From: Arthrobacter sp. ISL-95
GTDB taxonomy: Bacteria > Actinomycetota > Actinomycetes > Actinomycetales > Micrococcaceae
Direction: 5' to 3'
Length of the DNA: 64,000 nucleotides
Assembly: GCF_018613695.1 (NCBI RefSeq)
Contig: NZ_JAGGPR010000003.1
Location: forward strand, 272,372-336,371
The notes beneath the pieces were generated by a model. That model was not told where the DNA came from. It saw only the letters and a program-made list of their open reading frames with translations, and searched no databases. The position numbers and the translations under genes were made by a program. Numbering within the stretch: the first letter of the stretch is position 1; every line of letters starts with the position of its first letter. Below are positions 39,141 through 48,214 of the stretch, piece by piece.

Positions 39141-40225
39141 TGGAGATCCCCCCGAGTGCAAACAATCAGCCCCGCCTGACGCCACCTCTGCAGCAGCAAG
39201 GCGGTTCTTTCCCCGAAGGGCAACCCCGGCGGAAGCGGAAGATGATTATTGCCATCGCAGCAGGAGCAGCGGTAGTCCTCGCCGCAGCCATCGGTGGTCT
39301 GGCTCTCCTGGTTTTACCGTTGTTGTCACCGGCCCAGGACATGAGCGCCACAGCTAAAACATACTTCCAGGCCTTGATCGACGGGGACGGCGAGAAAGCC
39401 CTGAGCGTATCCGACCCCGGGGTCCCCGAGAATGAAAAAGCTCTCCTCCGGAACAACGTGTACAAAAGCGCAGGACAACACATTGACGGTTACCGGATCC
39501 TGGAGGCAAGGTCGGATTTCGTCACTGCCGAAGTCACGCAAAACGGCCGCAAGCAGGAAATCATTTTGAGGATGACCAAGACACGGGAGGGCGCGTGGAA
39601 GGTTGGGCCTAAAAACTTTCAAAAGATCCGGCTCAGTTCCAGCCGTCCCGTGAACTCGTTCACCGTTAACGGCGTCGACGTTGCCGCTCCTGACCCCGGA
39701 ACCGGAGCGAGGGATTCCCAACTGCTGATGCCGGCCTTCCCCGGCGAGTACACCTTGGGCGTCTCGGGAGACAAGTACGCAACGGCAGAAGAGCAGAAGG
39801 CCTTGATCAGCATTGACCGGGCGATTTCCAAGAGTTCCGGAAATTTGAAAGTGATACCCAGCCTGCTGCTCCTGGACGAAACCCGGACACTTCTCGAGAA
39901 CAAACGAAGTGAATGTACTGCCTCCACCCCGGGCAATGCATCCGAAGCGTCCAGTCGTGGTTGTTCCGGGTTCGCTCTCTACGAATACCGCCCTACCCGC
40001 AATCTGAAATGGACCATCGAGAAGGAACCCACCTTCACTCTCCTTCGTGGCGAGGACAGTTGGATCATTCAGCCGGAGAAAGAGGGCAAGGCTTCCGTGA
40101 GCTACGAAGTGAACAGCGGCCGTGATGACGCCCCGCAATGGGAGCCAAAGGTTGAGCTTGTAGCACCCAGGGTCTCTGGCGAGATCCACATCGTGGACGG
40201 AAAAGCCACCCTGGAAGATCGGTAG
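39140..40225 (+). CDS. Membrane-anchored protein of unknown function
   Basis: 361 residues. A Pro/Gln-rich cytoplasmic N-terminus with a basic RRKRKM stretch leads into one membrane helix (about residues 35-60: MIIAIAAGAAVVLAAAIGGL). The remainder is extracytoplasmic and begins with a DUF4878/NTF2-like segment (TAKTYFQALIDGDGEKALS). The C-terminal half contains a Cys pair (SECTAS, RGCSG). The layout is like the TcaA/YvbJ type of extracellular sensor or envelope proteins. I do not recognise a specific family. The transcript appears leaderless. Confidence 0.75.
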   Translation: MEIPPSANNQPRLTPPLQQQGGSFPEGQPRRKRKMIIAIAAGAAVVLAAAIGGLALLVLPLLSPAQDMSATAKTYFQALIDGDGEKALSVSDPGVPENEKALLRNNVYKSAGQHIDGYRILEARSDFVTAEVTQNGRKQEIILRMTKTREGAWKVGPKNFQKIRLSSSRPVNSFTVNGVDVAAPDPGTGARDSQLLMPAFPGEYTLGVSGDKYATAEEQKALISIDRAISKSSGNLKVIPSLLLLDETRTLLENKRSECTASTPGNASEASSRGCSGFALYEYRPTRNLKWTIEKEPTFTLLRGEDSWIIQPEKEGKASVSYEVNSGRDDAPQWEPKVELVAPRVSGEIHIVDGKATLEDR

Positions 40226-40257
40226 AAGCATCGGCCGGGCCCCTGCTGAAAGCTTGC

Positions 40258-40968
40258 CTAGCTGACGGGCTGCTGGAACACGTGCCGGCGGACCCAAGCA
40301 TGCATGGCAATGGCCGCGGCTGAGGCCGCATTCATGGACCGGGTGGAGCCGAACTGCTCGATTGAAAGCGTGGCGACGGCGGCTTCGTGCACCTCGGGCG
40401 TCAGGCCCGGGCCTTCCTGTCCGAACACCAGCACGCAGTTCTTGGGGAGATCGTAAGTTTCCAGCGGGACCGAATCCGGGAAAATATCGATGCCGATCAC
40501 CGCTAGCCCCTCCCCCTCAGCCCACTGGACGAAGTCCTCAACAGTGGGGTGATGGCGGACGTGCTGGTAGCGGTCGGTGACCATTGCCCCGCGACGGTTC
40601 CACCGCCGTCGGCCAATGATGTGGACCTCTTTGGCGAGGAAGGCGTTGGCGGTCCGCACCACGGTGCCGATGTTGAGGTCGTGCTGCCAATTCTCAATCG
40701 CGATGTGGAAATCGTGGCGTTTGGAATCCAGGTCCGCCACGATCGCCTCGTGCTTCCAGTAGCGATACTGGTCCACCACGTTGCGACGGTCACCGTCCCG
40801 CAACAGGTCCGAATCCCAGTGCTCACCTACGGGCCACTCACCCTCCCAGGGCCCGACGCCCACCTCGGCTTTCGCTTCTGCTTCGCCTTCAGGCGTGGCG
40901 TCTGGTGCGGTGTCCACGGCGGAGACGGCAGGCGTGGGCAGGGCTGTATTGGGGGGAAGGTCAGTCAC
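40258..40968 (-). CDS. TrmH/SpoU family RNA 2'-O-methyltransferase
   Basis: 236 residues with a SPOUT knot fold. N-terminal segment HIAIENWQHDLNIGTVVRTANAF (motif 1), VLVFGQEGPGLTPEV (motif 2) and SIEQFGSTRSMNAASAAAIAM (motif 3). The tight NIGTVVRTANAF pattern fits the TrmH/TrmL tRNA ribose methyltransferase group; the target nucleotide cannot be assigned. Confidence 0.9.
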   Translation of the reverse strand: MTDLPPNTALPTPAVSAVDTAPDATPEGEAEAKAEVGVGPWEGEWPVGEHWDSDLLRDGDRRNVVDQYRYWKHEAIVADLDSKRHDFHIAIENWQHDLNIGTVVRTANAFLAKEVHIIGRRRWNRRGAMVTDRYQHVRHHPTVEDFVQWAEGEGLAVIGIDIFPDSVPLETYDLPKNCVLVFGQEGPGLTPEVHEAAVATLSIEQFGSTRSMNAASAAAIAMHAWVRRHVFQQPVS

Positions 40969-41024
40969 CCCTCAACTTTAGCCCCGCCCGGTTGCCCGCC
41001 CGGGCGCGCTGAGCGAGACAGGTC

Positions 41025-42236
41025 TTAGACCATCTTCCACTTGTTGATGCGGTAGGAGTTGCCCAACTGCTCAAAGAGTCCGGGGTGGGCGTCCCAGTAT
41101 TCCTTGTGTCCGCTGACGCCCAACATCTGCGGGGTGCCCCACGGTGTCACGGAGAACAGGTTCACTGCCTGAATCGCTTCGCCGCGGGCGTTGGTGCAGG
41201 TGAACCCGATGACCACAGCCGCGCCGCGGCGGAACTCACGGATTTCCGGCATGCTGGTCTTGAAATCGGAGGTGCATTTGTGGCCCACCAGGTTCTGGGG
41301 CAGCTCGCTGGCGGTCATCCCCTTGAAGCGGGTTTCAATGTCCTGGATGGCCTTCTTGACCTCTGCCGGATCCTTGCCGTACTTGCCTTCCTCGGACTCC
41401 GCAAAGAACGCGTAGGCGAGCGCGATCCCGTCGCCGTCAGTTTCGACGGTGCCTTGGGCCTTCTTCTGGATCTCCACACCGGTAGTGGGATCCTTGGTGA
41501 TGCCGAACGACTCGTCATGGGTCCACTCGGCCAGGTACTGGAAGGACGATTCGCCCGAGACCCACTTGCTGAACAGTGGATCGCCGTCCGCGGGAACGTT
41601 GCTTGGCCCAGCCAAATCGTTCCACCCTGCAGGCAGCGGGATGGCATCAGCGGGGATTTCCGAAGCTGCCGAGGCTTCGCTGGAAGGTTCAGCAGACGGT
41701 TCCGCTGCTGCCTCGGATGCTTCCTCGGAGGACGTTACGGACGGCAATGGAGTATCAACGGCCGTGGGCTTGGTCATGGACGGAATCAGCCACGTGAACG
41801 TCACCACCAGCGCAATGATCACGACGACGGCGACGCCACCGAGGATGAGGAACAATGACTTCTTGTTGTGGTCGCCCGGGTTCTGGCCGGGTCCGCCGGG
41901 ACCGCCAGGCTGACCCGGGTTGCCCGGCTGCCCCGGGTAGCCGCCGCCCGGCGGCGGGAAGCCGGGTTGTCCCGGCTGCCCCGGATATCCGGGTTGCCCC
42001 TGCTGGTCTTGGGGGTAGCGGTGCACGGTTTCGGCGTACTCGCCGTCGGGGTGTTGCTGGGGTTGGTTCGGTTGCTGCTGCGCTGCGAAAGCCTCAGTCT
42101 GGGCCTCCGGCTCGTACATGGGCTGCGTCTGGCCGGGCTGGTACTGGCTGTACTGGTCCTTGCCGGTGTCGTAACGCGGCTGCGGCACGCCGTCGGGGTT
42201 GTAGGGAGGCTGAGGCGCTCCGTTGTTGTTGCTCAT
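41025..42236 (-). CDS. Proline/glycine/glutamine-rich membrane protein, unknown function
   Basis: 403 residues. Residues 1-130 form a low-complexity cytoplasmic region with many GQPG/YPGQ units. One membrane helix follows (LILGGVAVVVIIALVVTFTW), then a Ser/Glu/Ala-rich stalk, and an extracytoplasmic domain of about 200 residues with two conserved-looking Cys (GHKCTSD, GFTCTN) that could form a disulfide. ATG at 42236 has GAAAGGG six bases upstream; the frame is open further but non-coding in character. A cell-envelope role is likely from the layout; no family is recognised. Confidence 0.75.
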   Translation of the reverse strand: MSNNNGAPQPPYNPDGVPQPRYDTGKDQYSQYQPGQTQPMYEPEAQTEAFAAQQQPNQPQQHPDGEYAETVHRYPQDQQGQPGYPGQPGQPGFPPPGGGYPGQPGNPGQPGGPGGPGQNPGDHNKKSLFLILGGVAVVVIIALVVTFTWLIPSMTKPTAVDTPLPSVTSSEEASEAAAEPSAEPSSEASAASEIPADAIPLPAGWNDLAGPSNVPADGDPLFSKWVSGESSFQYLAEWTHDESFGITKDPTTGVEIQKKAQGTVETDGDGIALAYAFFAESEEGKYGKDPAEVKKAIQDIETRFKGMTASELPQNLVGHKCTSDFKTSMPEIREFRRGAAVVIGFTCTNARGEAIQAVNLFSVTPWGTPQMLGVSGHKEYWDAHPGLFEQLGNSYRINKWKMV

Positions 42237-42498
42237 GACAGGCCCTTTCACATGCGGTAAGTGGGGACCTGCTGGAGCGCGGCAACATGAAAAGTCCACC
42301 GTGTCGATCCCCCGACCCACGGTGGTGGCACACCAGCGCCGCAACCAGCCTAGTCCAGCCCAACGCACCCAACGCAAGTCAACAAGAGATATCCACATGG
42401 GCAGAACTTCCCACATAAGCGAACTTTCAGGATGTTGGGTCAGCAGATTGATGGAAGACTGGGAGGCAGTGCAAGAACAATTCCAGCCGGAGGCAAAT

Positions 42499-43320
42499 AT
42501 GGCAGAAGAATCCACGTCCACATCGGTGTACCGGAACGGCCACGAAATCGAATGCTGGCTTACAGACATGGACGGTGTCCTGGTTCATGAAAACCAAGCG
42601 ATCCCCGGGGCAGCTGAACTCATTCAGCGCTGGGTAGACACGTCCAAGCGCTTCCTGGTTCTGACCAACAACTCCATCTTCACTCCCCGCGACCTCGCAG
42701 CCCGTCTGCGCGCGTCCGGCCTGGAGGTCCCTGAAGAGAACATCTGGACGTCCGCGCTGGCCACCGCCCAGTTCCTCAAGGACCAGGTCCAGTCCTCGGA
42801 TTCAGGCAACCGCGCCTACACCATTGGCGAGGCCGGACTCACAACGGCCCTTCACGAGGCCGGGTTCATTCTCACGGACACCGACCCCGACTTCGTGGTG
42901 CTCGGCGAAACCCGTACTTACTCCTTCGAAGCGATCACCATGGCCGTCCGCCACATCCTGGCCGGCGCCCGGTTCATCGCCACCAACCCGGACGCCACCG
43001 GACCCTCCAAGGACGGCCCCATGCCCGCTACGGGTGCAATTGCGGCCATGATCACTAAGGCCACGGGCCGCGAACCGTACATTGTGGGCAAGCCGAACCC
43101 CATGATGTTCCGCTCCGCCATGAACCAGATCGACGCCCACTCCGAGACCACGGCCATGATCGGTGACCGCATGGACACGGACATCGTGGCGGGCATGGAA
43201 GCGGGCTTGCACACGGTCCTGGTGCTCAGCGGCATCACGCAGCGCGAAGAAATTGTGTCTTTCCCGTTCCGGCCTAACCAGATCCTGAACTCCGTGGCCG
43301 ACCTCAAGAGCCAGATCTAA
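42499..43320 (+). CDS. HAD-IIA family hydrolase (NagD-like phosphatase)
   Basis: 273 residues. HAD motif I is WLTDMDGVLVHENQ (nucleophile Asp), followed by LVLTNNSIFTPRDLA (motif II) and IVGKPNPMMFRSAMN with MIGDRMDTDIVAGMEAG (motifs III and IV). This is the NagD/4-nitrophenylphosphatase/phosphoglycolate phosphatase group, dephosphorylating small phosphorylated metabolites. ATG at 42499 follows GGAGG by five bases. It begins a run of close same-strand genes (tyrosine phosphatase 12 bases on, then the two-component pair). Confidence 0.9.
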   Translation: MAEESTSTSVYRNGHEIECWLTDMDGVLVHENQAIPGAAELIQRWVDTSKRFLVLTNNSIFTPRDLAARLRASGLEVPEENIWTSALATAQFLKDQVQSSDSGNRAYTIGEAGLTTALHEAGFILTDTDPDFVVLGETRTYSFEAITMAVRHILAGARFIATNPDATGPSKDGPMPATGAIAAMITKATGREPYIVGKPNPMMFRSAMNQIDAHSETTAMIGDRMDTDIVAGMEAGLHTVLVLSGITQREEIVSFPFRPNQILNSVADLKSQI

Positions 43321-43332
43321 GAGGGACGACCC

Positions 43333-44049
43333 ATGGCTGTGCTGAATCTGCGTCCCCTCGCCGGAGGCCGGATACTCAGGGGAAGCCAGCCGTTCGGCTT
43401 GGATGCCGCTGCAACGTCGGATTTCCTTACGGAGCACGGCATCCAGGCCATTGTTGACCTGAGGAGTGAGCTTGAACGCTCGTTGGTCCCGTGGCTGGTT
43501 CAAGATGATAACGACGACGGCGGAGGCGCGCCTGCCGCCGTCGTCCCGCCCGCCGTCGAGCTCATCCATAACCCGTTGGACCCGAACGCCATTGCCGGGT
43601 CACTCCAATCCGTGGAAACGGCGGAAGACCTTGGCGATCTGTATTTGGGGTGGATCCGGCTACGCCCCGAGTGGGTGGCCGACGCCCTGCGACCCGTGGC
43701 TCGTGGCAAACGCACGTTGGTGCACTGTTCACTAGGCAAGGACCGGACGGGTGTGGTGTCGGCAATCGGGCTTCTGGCAGCGGGTGGAACCAAGGACCAA
43801 GTGGTGGCGGATTATTCGGCCACCACCGCCAACCTGCCGGACGTCCTGGCTGTCATGGCGGAAACGTGGCGGCTGAGCGTCCCCTCAACACCCGCGGAGT
43901 ATTTTAGCCCCGACCTCATGGTCCTGCAGAGCCCCGAAGCTGCAATGCGCCATTTCCTGGCAGGCTTTGCGCAAGAGTTCGGTGACGTGCGGAGCTTTCT
44001 CCGGGAGGCGGGCCTCACCGCCGTCGAGGTTGAATCGCTGGCTCTGTAA
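43333..44049 (+). CDS. Tyrosine/serine protein phosphatase (Y_phosphatase3)
   Basis: 238 residues. N-terminal NLRPLAGGRILRGSQPFGLD and the P-loop HCSLGKDRTGVVSAIGLLA with the catalytic Cys-x5-Arg, as in the MptpB/IphP group of protein and lipid phosphatases. ATG at 43333 has GAGGGA upstream. It ends 11 bases before the histidine kinase start, so it may be in the same transcript. Confidence 0.9.
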   Translation: MAVLNLRPLAGGRILRGSQPFGLDAAATSDFLTEHGIQAIVDLRSELERSLVPWLVQDDNDDGGGAPAAVVPPAVELIHNPLDPNAIAGSLQSVETAEDLGDLYLGWIRLRPEWVADALRPVARGKRTLVHCSLGKDRTGVVSAIGLLAAGGTKDQVVADYSATTANLPDVLAVMAETWRLSVPSTPAEYFSPDLMVLQSPEAAMRHFLAGFAQEFGDVRSFLREAGLTAVEVESLAL

Positions 44050-44060
44050 TACTTGGGTGG

Positions 44061-45299
44061 ATGAGTAGGACGAACTGGCTCGCTGACGTCAAACCCTTGC
44101 CTGGAGGGTGGGTTGTTCGCTCGGCTATCGTCCTGGCAACCATGCTTTTCCTGGTGTTGGGGATTCGCTGGCAACAGCACGATCTTTCGTCTTTCCGAGG
44201 TTGGTTGGAGCTGGTAGTCCCGTATCTACCGCTCCTGGCGCTCCTCCTCGGTGCAACACAAGCCGCTGTCGCCTGGTGTCTGTCTCTGGCCGTCATCACG
44301 GTCCTGGGCGGAGACGCGTCCCTTGTGGTGGCGATGATCTTCCCCACCATGGTGGTTGTGGCCTTCTGTTCCTTCCTTCTTCCGTGGAAGCTTGCCATCA
44401 ATTTCTCACTGTTCGTGCCTAGTGTCTTGCTGGGTTTGTACATATCAACGCCGGAGATGGCCGACCAGCCGGCAGTGCTGCTGGCGCTTGTGGTCTTCCT
44501 TGCGGCCGCGGCGTGGCGCAGCGTCAACGTCTACCGGCATCGCTACGAGCAAAGCACACACCACATCCGTGATTTGCAGGAGCAACAGGCGCAAGTCCGC
44601 AGTGAGGAACGAACCCGACTGGCGCATGAACTTCACGACATCGTGGCTCACGACGTGACCATCATCGCCATGCAGGCGCGGCGCGCCGAGTTCGTGAACG
44701 ACCAAGCAAAGACATCCCAAATCCTGGAAGGTATAGGGAATGCAGCCCAGCAGACCCTTCAGGATCTGCGCAGCCTGGTGACCCTCCTCAAGGAAGAGGA
44801 AAGGGACGAGCCGGGAGGCATTTCACAGATACCGGGCAGTGAAGGACAAGCCGCTGGGTTTCTGGACGCTCCTGCGATGTCCGGTGAAACCACTACTGCC
44901 GTTGGCTTGGTCCACGACCTCGACGGTGTTGTGGAAGCACTGGACCGCGCGGGCTTCAAGGTGAATCTGGTCGTAGAAGGCGAAGTAGCTCGAATCCCTG
45001 CAAGCCTGCGACAGGCGCTTCGCCGGACGGTCCGTGAGATGGGCACCAATGTGCTCAAACACGCCGACCCGTCCGGGGTGGTGGATCTGCGTTTGGCCGT
45101 AGGGGCGGACCGGGTGCAGCTCACATCGGATAATACAGTCTCCAACGCCGAGCCGATCATGTCTTCCCGGACCGGGCTCGAGGCAATGAGCGCCCGCTGC
45201 GAAGTGTTTGGCGGCTTCATGGACGTGGGTCTCAGCGAGGAGCGCTGGACCACCGCGGTGTCCATCCCGCTGGAAGGACTAGCCTCTTCGAATGCATGA
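44061..45299 (+). CDS. Sensor histidine kinase (NarL/DesK type)
   Basis: 412 residues. Residues 1-150 form several membrane helices with almost no extracytoplasmic domain. A coiled coil leads to the HisKA_3 box LAHELHDIVAHDVTIIAM, where His192 is the probable phosphorylation site. The ATPase domain has REMGTNVLKHADPSG and GLEAMSARCEVFGG; the G1 box around TSDNTVSN is somewhat degenerate. It pairs with the response regulator 48 bases downstream. The system faces the RiPP operon tail-to-tail. Confidence 0.88.
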   Translation: MSRTNWLADVKPLPGGWVVRSAIVLATMLFLVLGIRWQQHDLSSFRGWLELVVPYLPLLALLLGATQAAVAWCLSLAVITVLGGDASLVVAMIFPTMVVVAFCSFLLPWKLAINFSLFVPSVLLGLYISTPEMADQPAVLLALVVFLAAAAWRSVNVYRHRYEQSTHHIRDLQEQQAQVRSEERTRLAHELHDIVAHDVTIIAMQARRAEFVNDQAKTSQILEGIGNAAQQTLQDLRSLVTLLKEEERDEPGGISQIPGSEGQAAGFLDAPAMSGETTTAVGLVHDLDGVVEALDRAGFKVNLVVEGEVARIPASLRQALRRTVREMGTNVLKHADPSGVVDLRLAVGADRVQLTSDNTVSNAEPIMSSRTGLEAMSARCEVFGGFMDVGLSEERWTTAVSIPLEGLASSNA

Positions 45300-45347
45300 T
45301 CGCATCTGTGGGAGGATTGGCTCCGGGACTGACATTGGGGGATCAGT

Positions 45348-46031
45348 ATGACGCGGGTTTTGTTGGTGGATGATGAGCTGTTGGCCCGGGAGATCCTTCG
45401 GGATTATCTCTCTTCCGACCCATCCATCGAGGTTGTCGGTGAGGCATCTGATGGGCGCGTGGCCGTGGTCCAGGCAGCCGCGCTTCGTCCGGATGTGATC
45501 CTGATGGATATGCAGATGCCGGTGATGGACGGCGTGGCTGCAACGGCCCAAATCCATACAGACTTCCCGGAAATCGCCATACTGGGGTTGAGCACCTTCT
45601 CCACCGATCGCTACGTGGTGGATTTACTGCGTGCCGGAGCGTCGGGATACCTCGTCAAGGACACGTTGCCCAAGGAAATCACCGCCGCCATCCACACTGT
45701 GATGGCCGGTGAGTCCGTTCTATCCTCCAAAGTGACACGGCATGTCGTGACAGGGCTCGCGGGGTCCGTTCCGGCTGAAGTTATTCCGGACCCCAAGCTT
45801 GTGGACGCGCTGACCAAGAAGGAGCTTGAGGTGATTCAGCTGCTCGGACGGGGAATGAGCAATCGCGAGATGGCTGCAGAGCTCTTCGTGACAGAATCCA
45901 CCATCAAAGCACGGTTCGTGAACGTGATGGAAAAGCTCGGTGTGAGGGACCGGGTACAGATTCTTGTGGCGGCCGTCGAGGGAGGCCTGGTGGACCTTAG
46001 CCCCGGTTCGCGGACAGGTTTGGATTCCTGA
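45348..46031 (+). CDS. LuxR/NarL family response regulator
   Basis: 227 residues. Receiver domain with acidic pocket VDDE and phospho-acceptor Asp54 in VILMDMQMPVMDG, Lys in GYLVKDTLPKEI, and a LuxR-type DNA-binding domain at the C-terminus (LTKKELEVIQLLGRGMSNRE, then LFVTESTIKARFVNVMEKLG). It is the cognate partner of the kinase upstream. Its stop is 15 bases from the end of the RiPP operon on the opposite strand. Confidence 0.92.
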   Translation: MTRVLLVDDELLAREILRDYLSSDPSIEVVGEASDGRVAVVQAAALRPDVILMDMQMPVMDGVAATAQIHTDFPEIAILGLSTFSTDRYVVDLLRAGASGYLVKDTLPKEITAAIHTVMAGESVLSSKVTRHVVTGLAGSVPAEVIPDPKLVDALTKKELEVIQLLGRGMSNREMAAELFVTESTIKARFVNVMEKLGVRDRVQILVAAVEGGLVDLSPGSRTGLDS

Positions 46032-46046
46032 GGATCAGGGACCACC

Positions 46047-46964
46047 CTAGCTGCGCCCCAAGATCTCCCTGATGGGCCGAACCAAGCCTTCCATCGCCTT
46101 CTCTACAGCAGCTGGGGTCACATGGTCGAGGGCAGCATCCGGATCACGGACGAGCTCGCCGCCCCATCCCATCACCTCGTAGTGGGCAAGGGAGCGGGCC
46201 AAGTCAAGAGGTGACTGCCACGCGCGGTTCAGATTTGTCCGGGCAAATTCCCGGGCCTGCTCCACGTCTTCCAAGTGTTCCGCCACTCTGTATTCGGCAA
46301 CTGTCGAAAGCGCCGTTTCCAGAACGGCCGAACCGTTGGGCCGGGATGCGATGACTTGCCACGTGACTGTGGGCGTGGCGTCGCGCAGCCCACGGCCGGA
46401 TTGAAGGATCGCATGGTATCCGGTCTTTTGGATTGCGTCGGGCAGCAGAGTTCCAGGGCCTCCGGAGATCAGGCAAATGGCCAGAAAAGTTGCGGCGAAC
46501 CCGACGTCCGCTGCCGGGTCCTGGCCAATGACGATTGTTTGTTCAAATCCCTGTGCCGTGGTCTGCTTCATGGTGCTCCGGAACGATGGCTGAGGAGGAT
46601 GTAGGCCTTCGCCCTCTCCCTCCGAAAGACCGTCTTCAAGACCGTCCAGAACGTCGGCGGAACCGACAACAGCAAGTACGGGATCACCAAATTCCTTTGT
46701 TCCGGAGTGCTCGGCGTTGATGACCTGTTCGATCCAACTCCGTACAGCACCCTCCGGAAGGGTCGCAGTCATGACCACGGCACCATCAGCCGGCATCCAC
46801 GTCATGGCAACCGGCTGGTTGGCTGGTCCGCGGTGTTCCCCGGCCCGGGAAACGGCGCCGCGAAGGCGCTGGACCCCGTCAGAAGGAGTCCGCCAGCCCA
46901 TTGACACGGTGCTGAAGCGGGAACGCCGGTCGACCTGGCCTAGATATCGGCGAGTGGTGATCAT
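46047..46964 (-). CDS. M16-like protein lacking the zinc motif (RiPP operon)
   Basis: 305 residues. The fold-level pattern resembles one half of an M16 (insulinase/processing-peptidase) protein, for example TVTWQVIASRPNGSAVLETA and EQAREFARTNLNRAWQSPLDLARSL, but no HxxEH motif is present. It starts by four-base overlap with the active-looking M16 gene, so the two are probably made in equal amounts as a heterodimer, as in M16B pairs where one subunit is catalytic and the other only helps bind substrate. The likely role is leader removal from the precursor peptides, which is inference. It is the last gene of the RiPP operon. Confidence 0.7.
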   Translation of the reverse strand: MITTRRYLGQVDRRSRFSTVSMGWRTPSDGVQRLRGAVSRAGEHRGPANQPVAMTWMPADGAVVMTATLPEGAVRSWIEQVINAEHSGTKEFGDPVLAVVGSADVLDGLEDGLSEGEGEGLHPPQPSFRSTMKQTTAQGFEQTIVIGQDPAADVGFAATFLAICLISGGPGTLLPDAIQKTGYHAILQSGRGLRDATPTVTWQVIASRPNGSAVLETALSTVAEYRVAEHLEDVEQAREFARTNLNRAWQSPLDLARSLAHYEVMGWGGELVRDPDAALDHVTPAAVEKAMEGLVRPIREILGRS

Positions 46965-48214
46965 TGGACAGTCTCCTCGGAAGGCTGGACGGTCAGAGAC
47001 ACTGAGTCCTGACCGGCGAGACGCTGTGCCGCGATGGTGACCAAGGGCCTCAGGCGCACGGCGTCGTCGGATATTTCGGCGAGGGCCTCCGCCAGCCCAG
47101 CGGCGAACAGCGGTGTCCCCCTCAACAGCACGTCGCGCGTGACGGTCCGGGCGAGCCGTCGGTCATCATGGATGAACCTCTCCATCCGGAGTACTGAGCG
47201 ACGGGCCGCAAGGATGATGGATGCATCATCAGCGATCGCCAGCGCCCGGAATCTCTCGGAGGGATCGATGGCCTGTCCAGTGTCGTCGACCAGGACAAAC
47301 AGGTCGTCCCGGGCCAGGTCCCCTGGCCCGAACAGGCCGGCGCTGGCATCGAGGCCATCTTGCTGGGACAGCAGCTCAGCTGCCATCAGGTCACCGAGCA
47401 GATCCGTGCACGGAGAGTCCCCAAACGCTGCCGCCGTGGCAGAAAGTACGCGTGTGGATCTGGCCCCGGTGTAGTAGACCGTGGACGTCGAACCACCCCT
47501 GCGGGCGGAGTCTTGCAGCGTTGGCACAAAGGGCGCTTCGGCTGTAATTCCTGAGAACGGCGCGGCCAGCAACCGGAGCGTCTTCAGCGGTTCTTCCGAT
47601 GTCACGGCCGTCAGCACGGCCGCGGAGGGACGGTAAAGGCGGCGATGAAGTGCTCGTAATTTTTCAGGGGTAACGCGGGTTGCGAGGTCACTATCGCCGG
47701 TGCCGTCATGGCTATTTGGGTGATCCGCCCAATAGCGTGCGGTCAGGTGCGGCCAGGGCAGGACTCCCCCGGGAGCGGGAGCCAGACGCTGTGCCCGTTC
47801 AGTGGAGACCGCGACTATTTGCTCAGTTAGCTGGTGTTCGGTTAGTGCTGGATGGAATACCTGTTCGACCAAGCGATTGGAGATCTGTTCAAGGTGTCCT
47901 GTGGGACCGGACTCGTAGAACTCGGAGTAGTCCATATGAGTGTTCCCGCCGAGGATTCCCCCGGCTCTGTGAACGGAAACCTGCCGTTCGGACGCCGTGA
48001 TGTTCTTGCTGTCCTGGTAGACCATGTGTTCAAGGAGGTGCAGCATACCCTCCTCCCCCGGCATTTCATGGCGCATTCCCGCCGGCACACCGAGACTCAC
48101 GGACAGGATGCGGGCCGAAGGATCATGGATGGCGATCAGCCTTGTTCCGGTGTCCAATCGCATGCCGAACACAGTGCGGCCATCCAGTGTGCCGAGATTT
48201 GCAGGGGCAGTCAT
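46961..48214 (-). CDS. M16 family zinc peptidase (RiPP operon)
   Basis: 417 residues. The inverted zinc motif HLLEH is at residues 59-63 and the third ligand Glu139 lies 76 residues on in VAVSTERAQ, the standard M16 spacing; Glu62 is the catalytic base. The start at 48214 overlaps the stop of the phosphotransferase-like gene by four bases, and the longer frame upstream is non-homologous. In context it is the best candidate for the leader peptidase of the class V-like lanthipeptide, acting with the inactive partner downstream. Confidence 0.88.
   Translation of the reverse strand: MTAPANLGTLDGRTVFGMRLDTGTRLIAIHDPSARILSVSLGVPAGMRHEMPGEEGMLHLLEHMVYQDSKNITASERQVSVHRAGGILGGNTHMDYSEFYESGPTGHLEQISNRLVEQVFHPALTEHQLTEQIVAVSTERAQRLAPAPGGVLPWPHLTARYWADHPNSHDGTGDSDLATRVTPEKLRALHRRLYRPSAAVLTAVTSEEPLKTLRLLAAPFSGITAEAPFVPTLQDSARRGGSTSTVYYTGARSTRVLSATAAAFGDSPCTDLLGDLMAAELLSQQDGLDASAGLFGPGDLARDDLFVLVDDTGQAIDPSERFRALAIADDASIILAARRSVLRMERFIHDDRRLARTVTRDVLLRGTPLFAAGLAEALAEISDDAVRLRPLVTIAAQRLAGQDSVSLTVQPSEETVQ

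Noticed and set aside
41870..42070. Collagen-like GQPG repeats as a possible CRISPR or satellite
   Set aside because: They are codon-phased low-complexity repeats within a membrane-protein gene, with no spacers.
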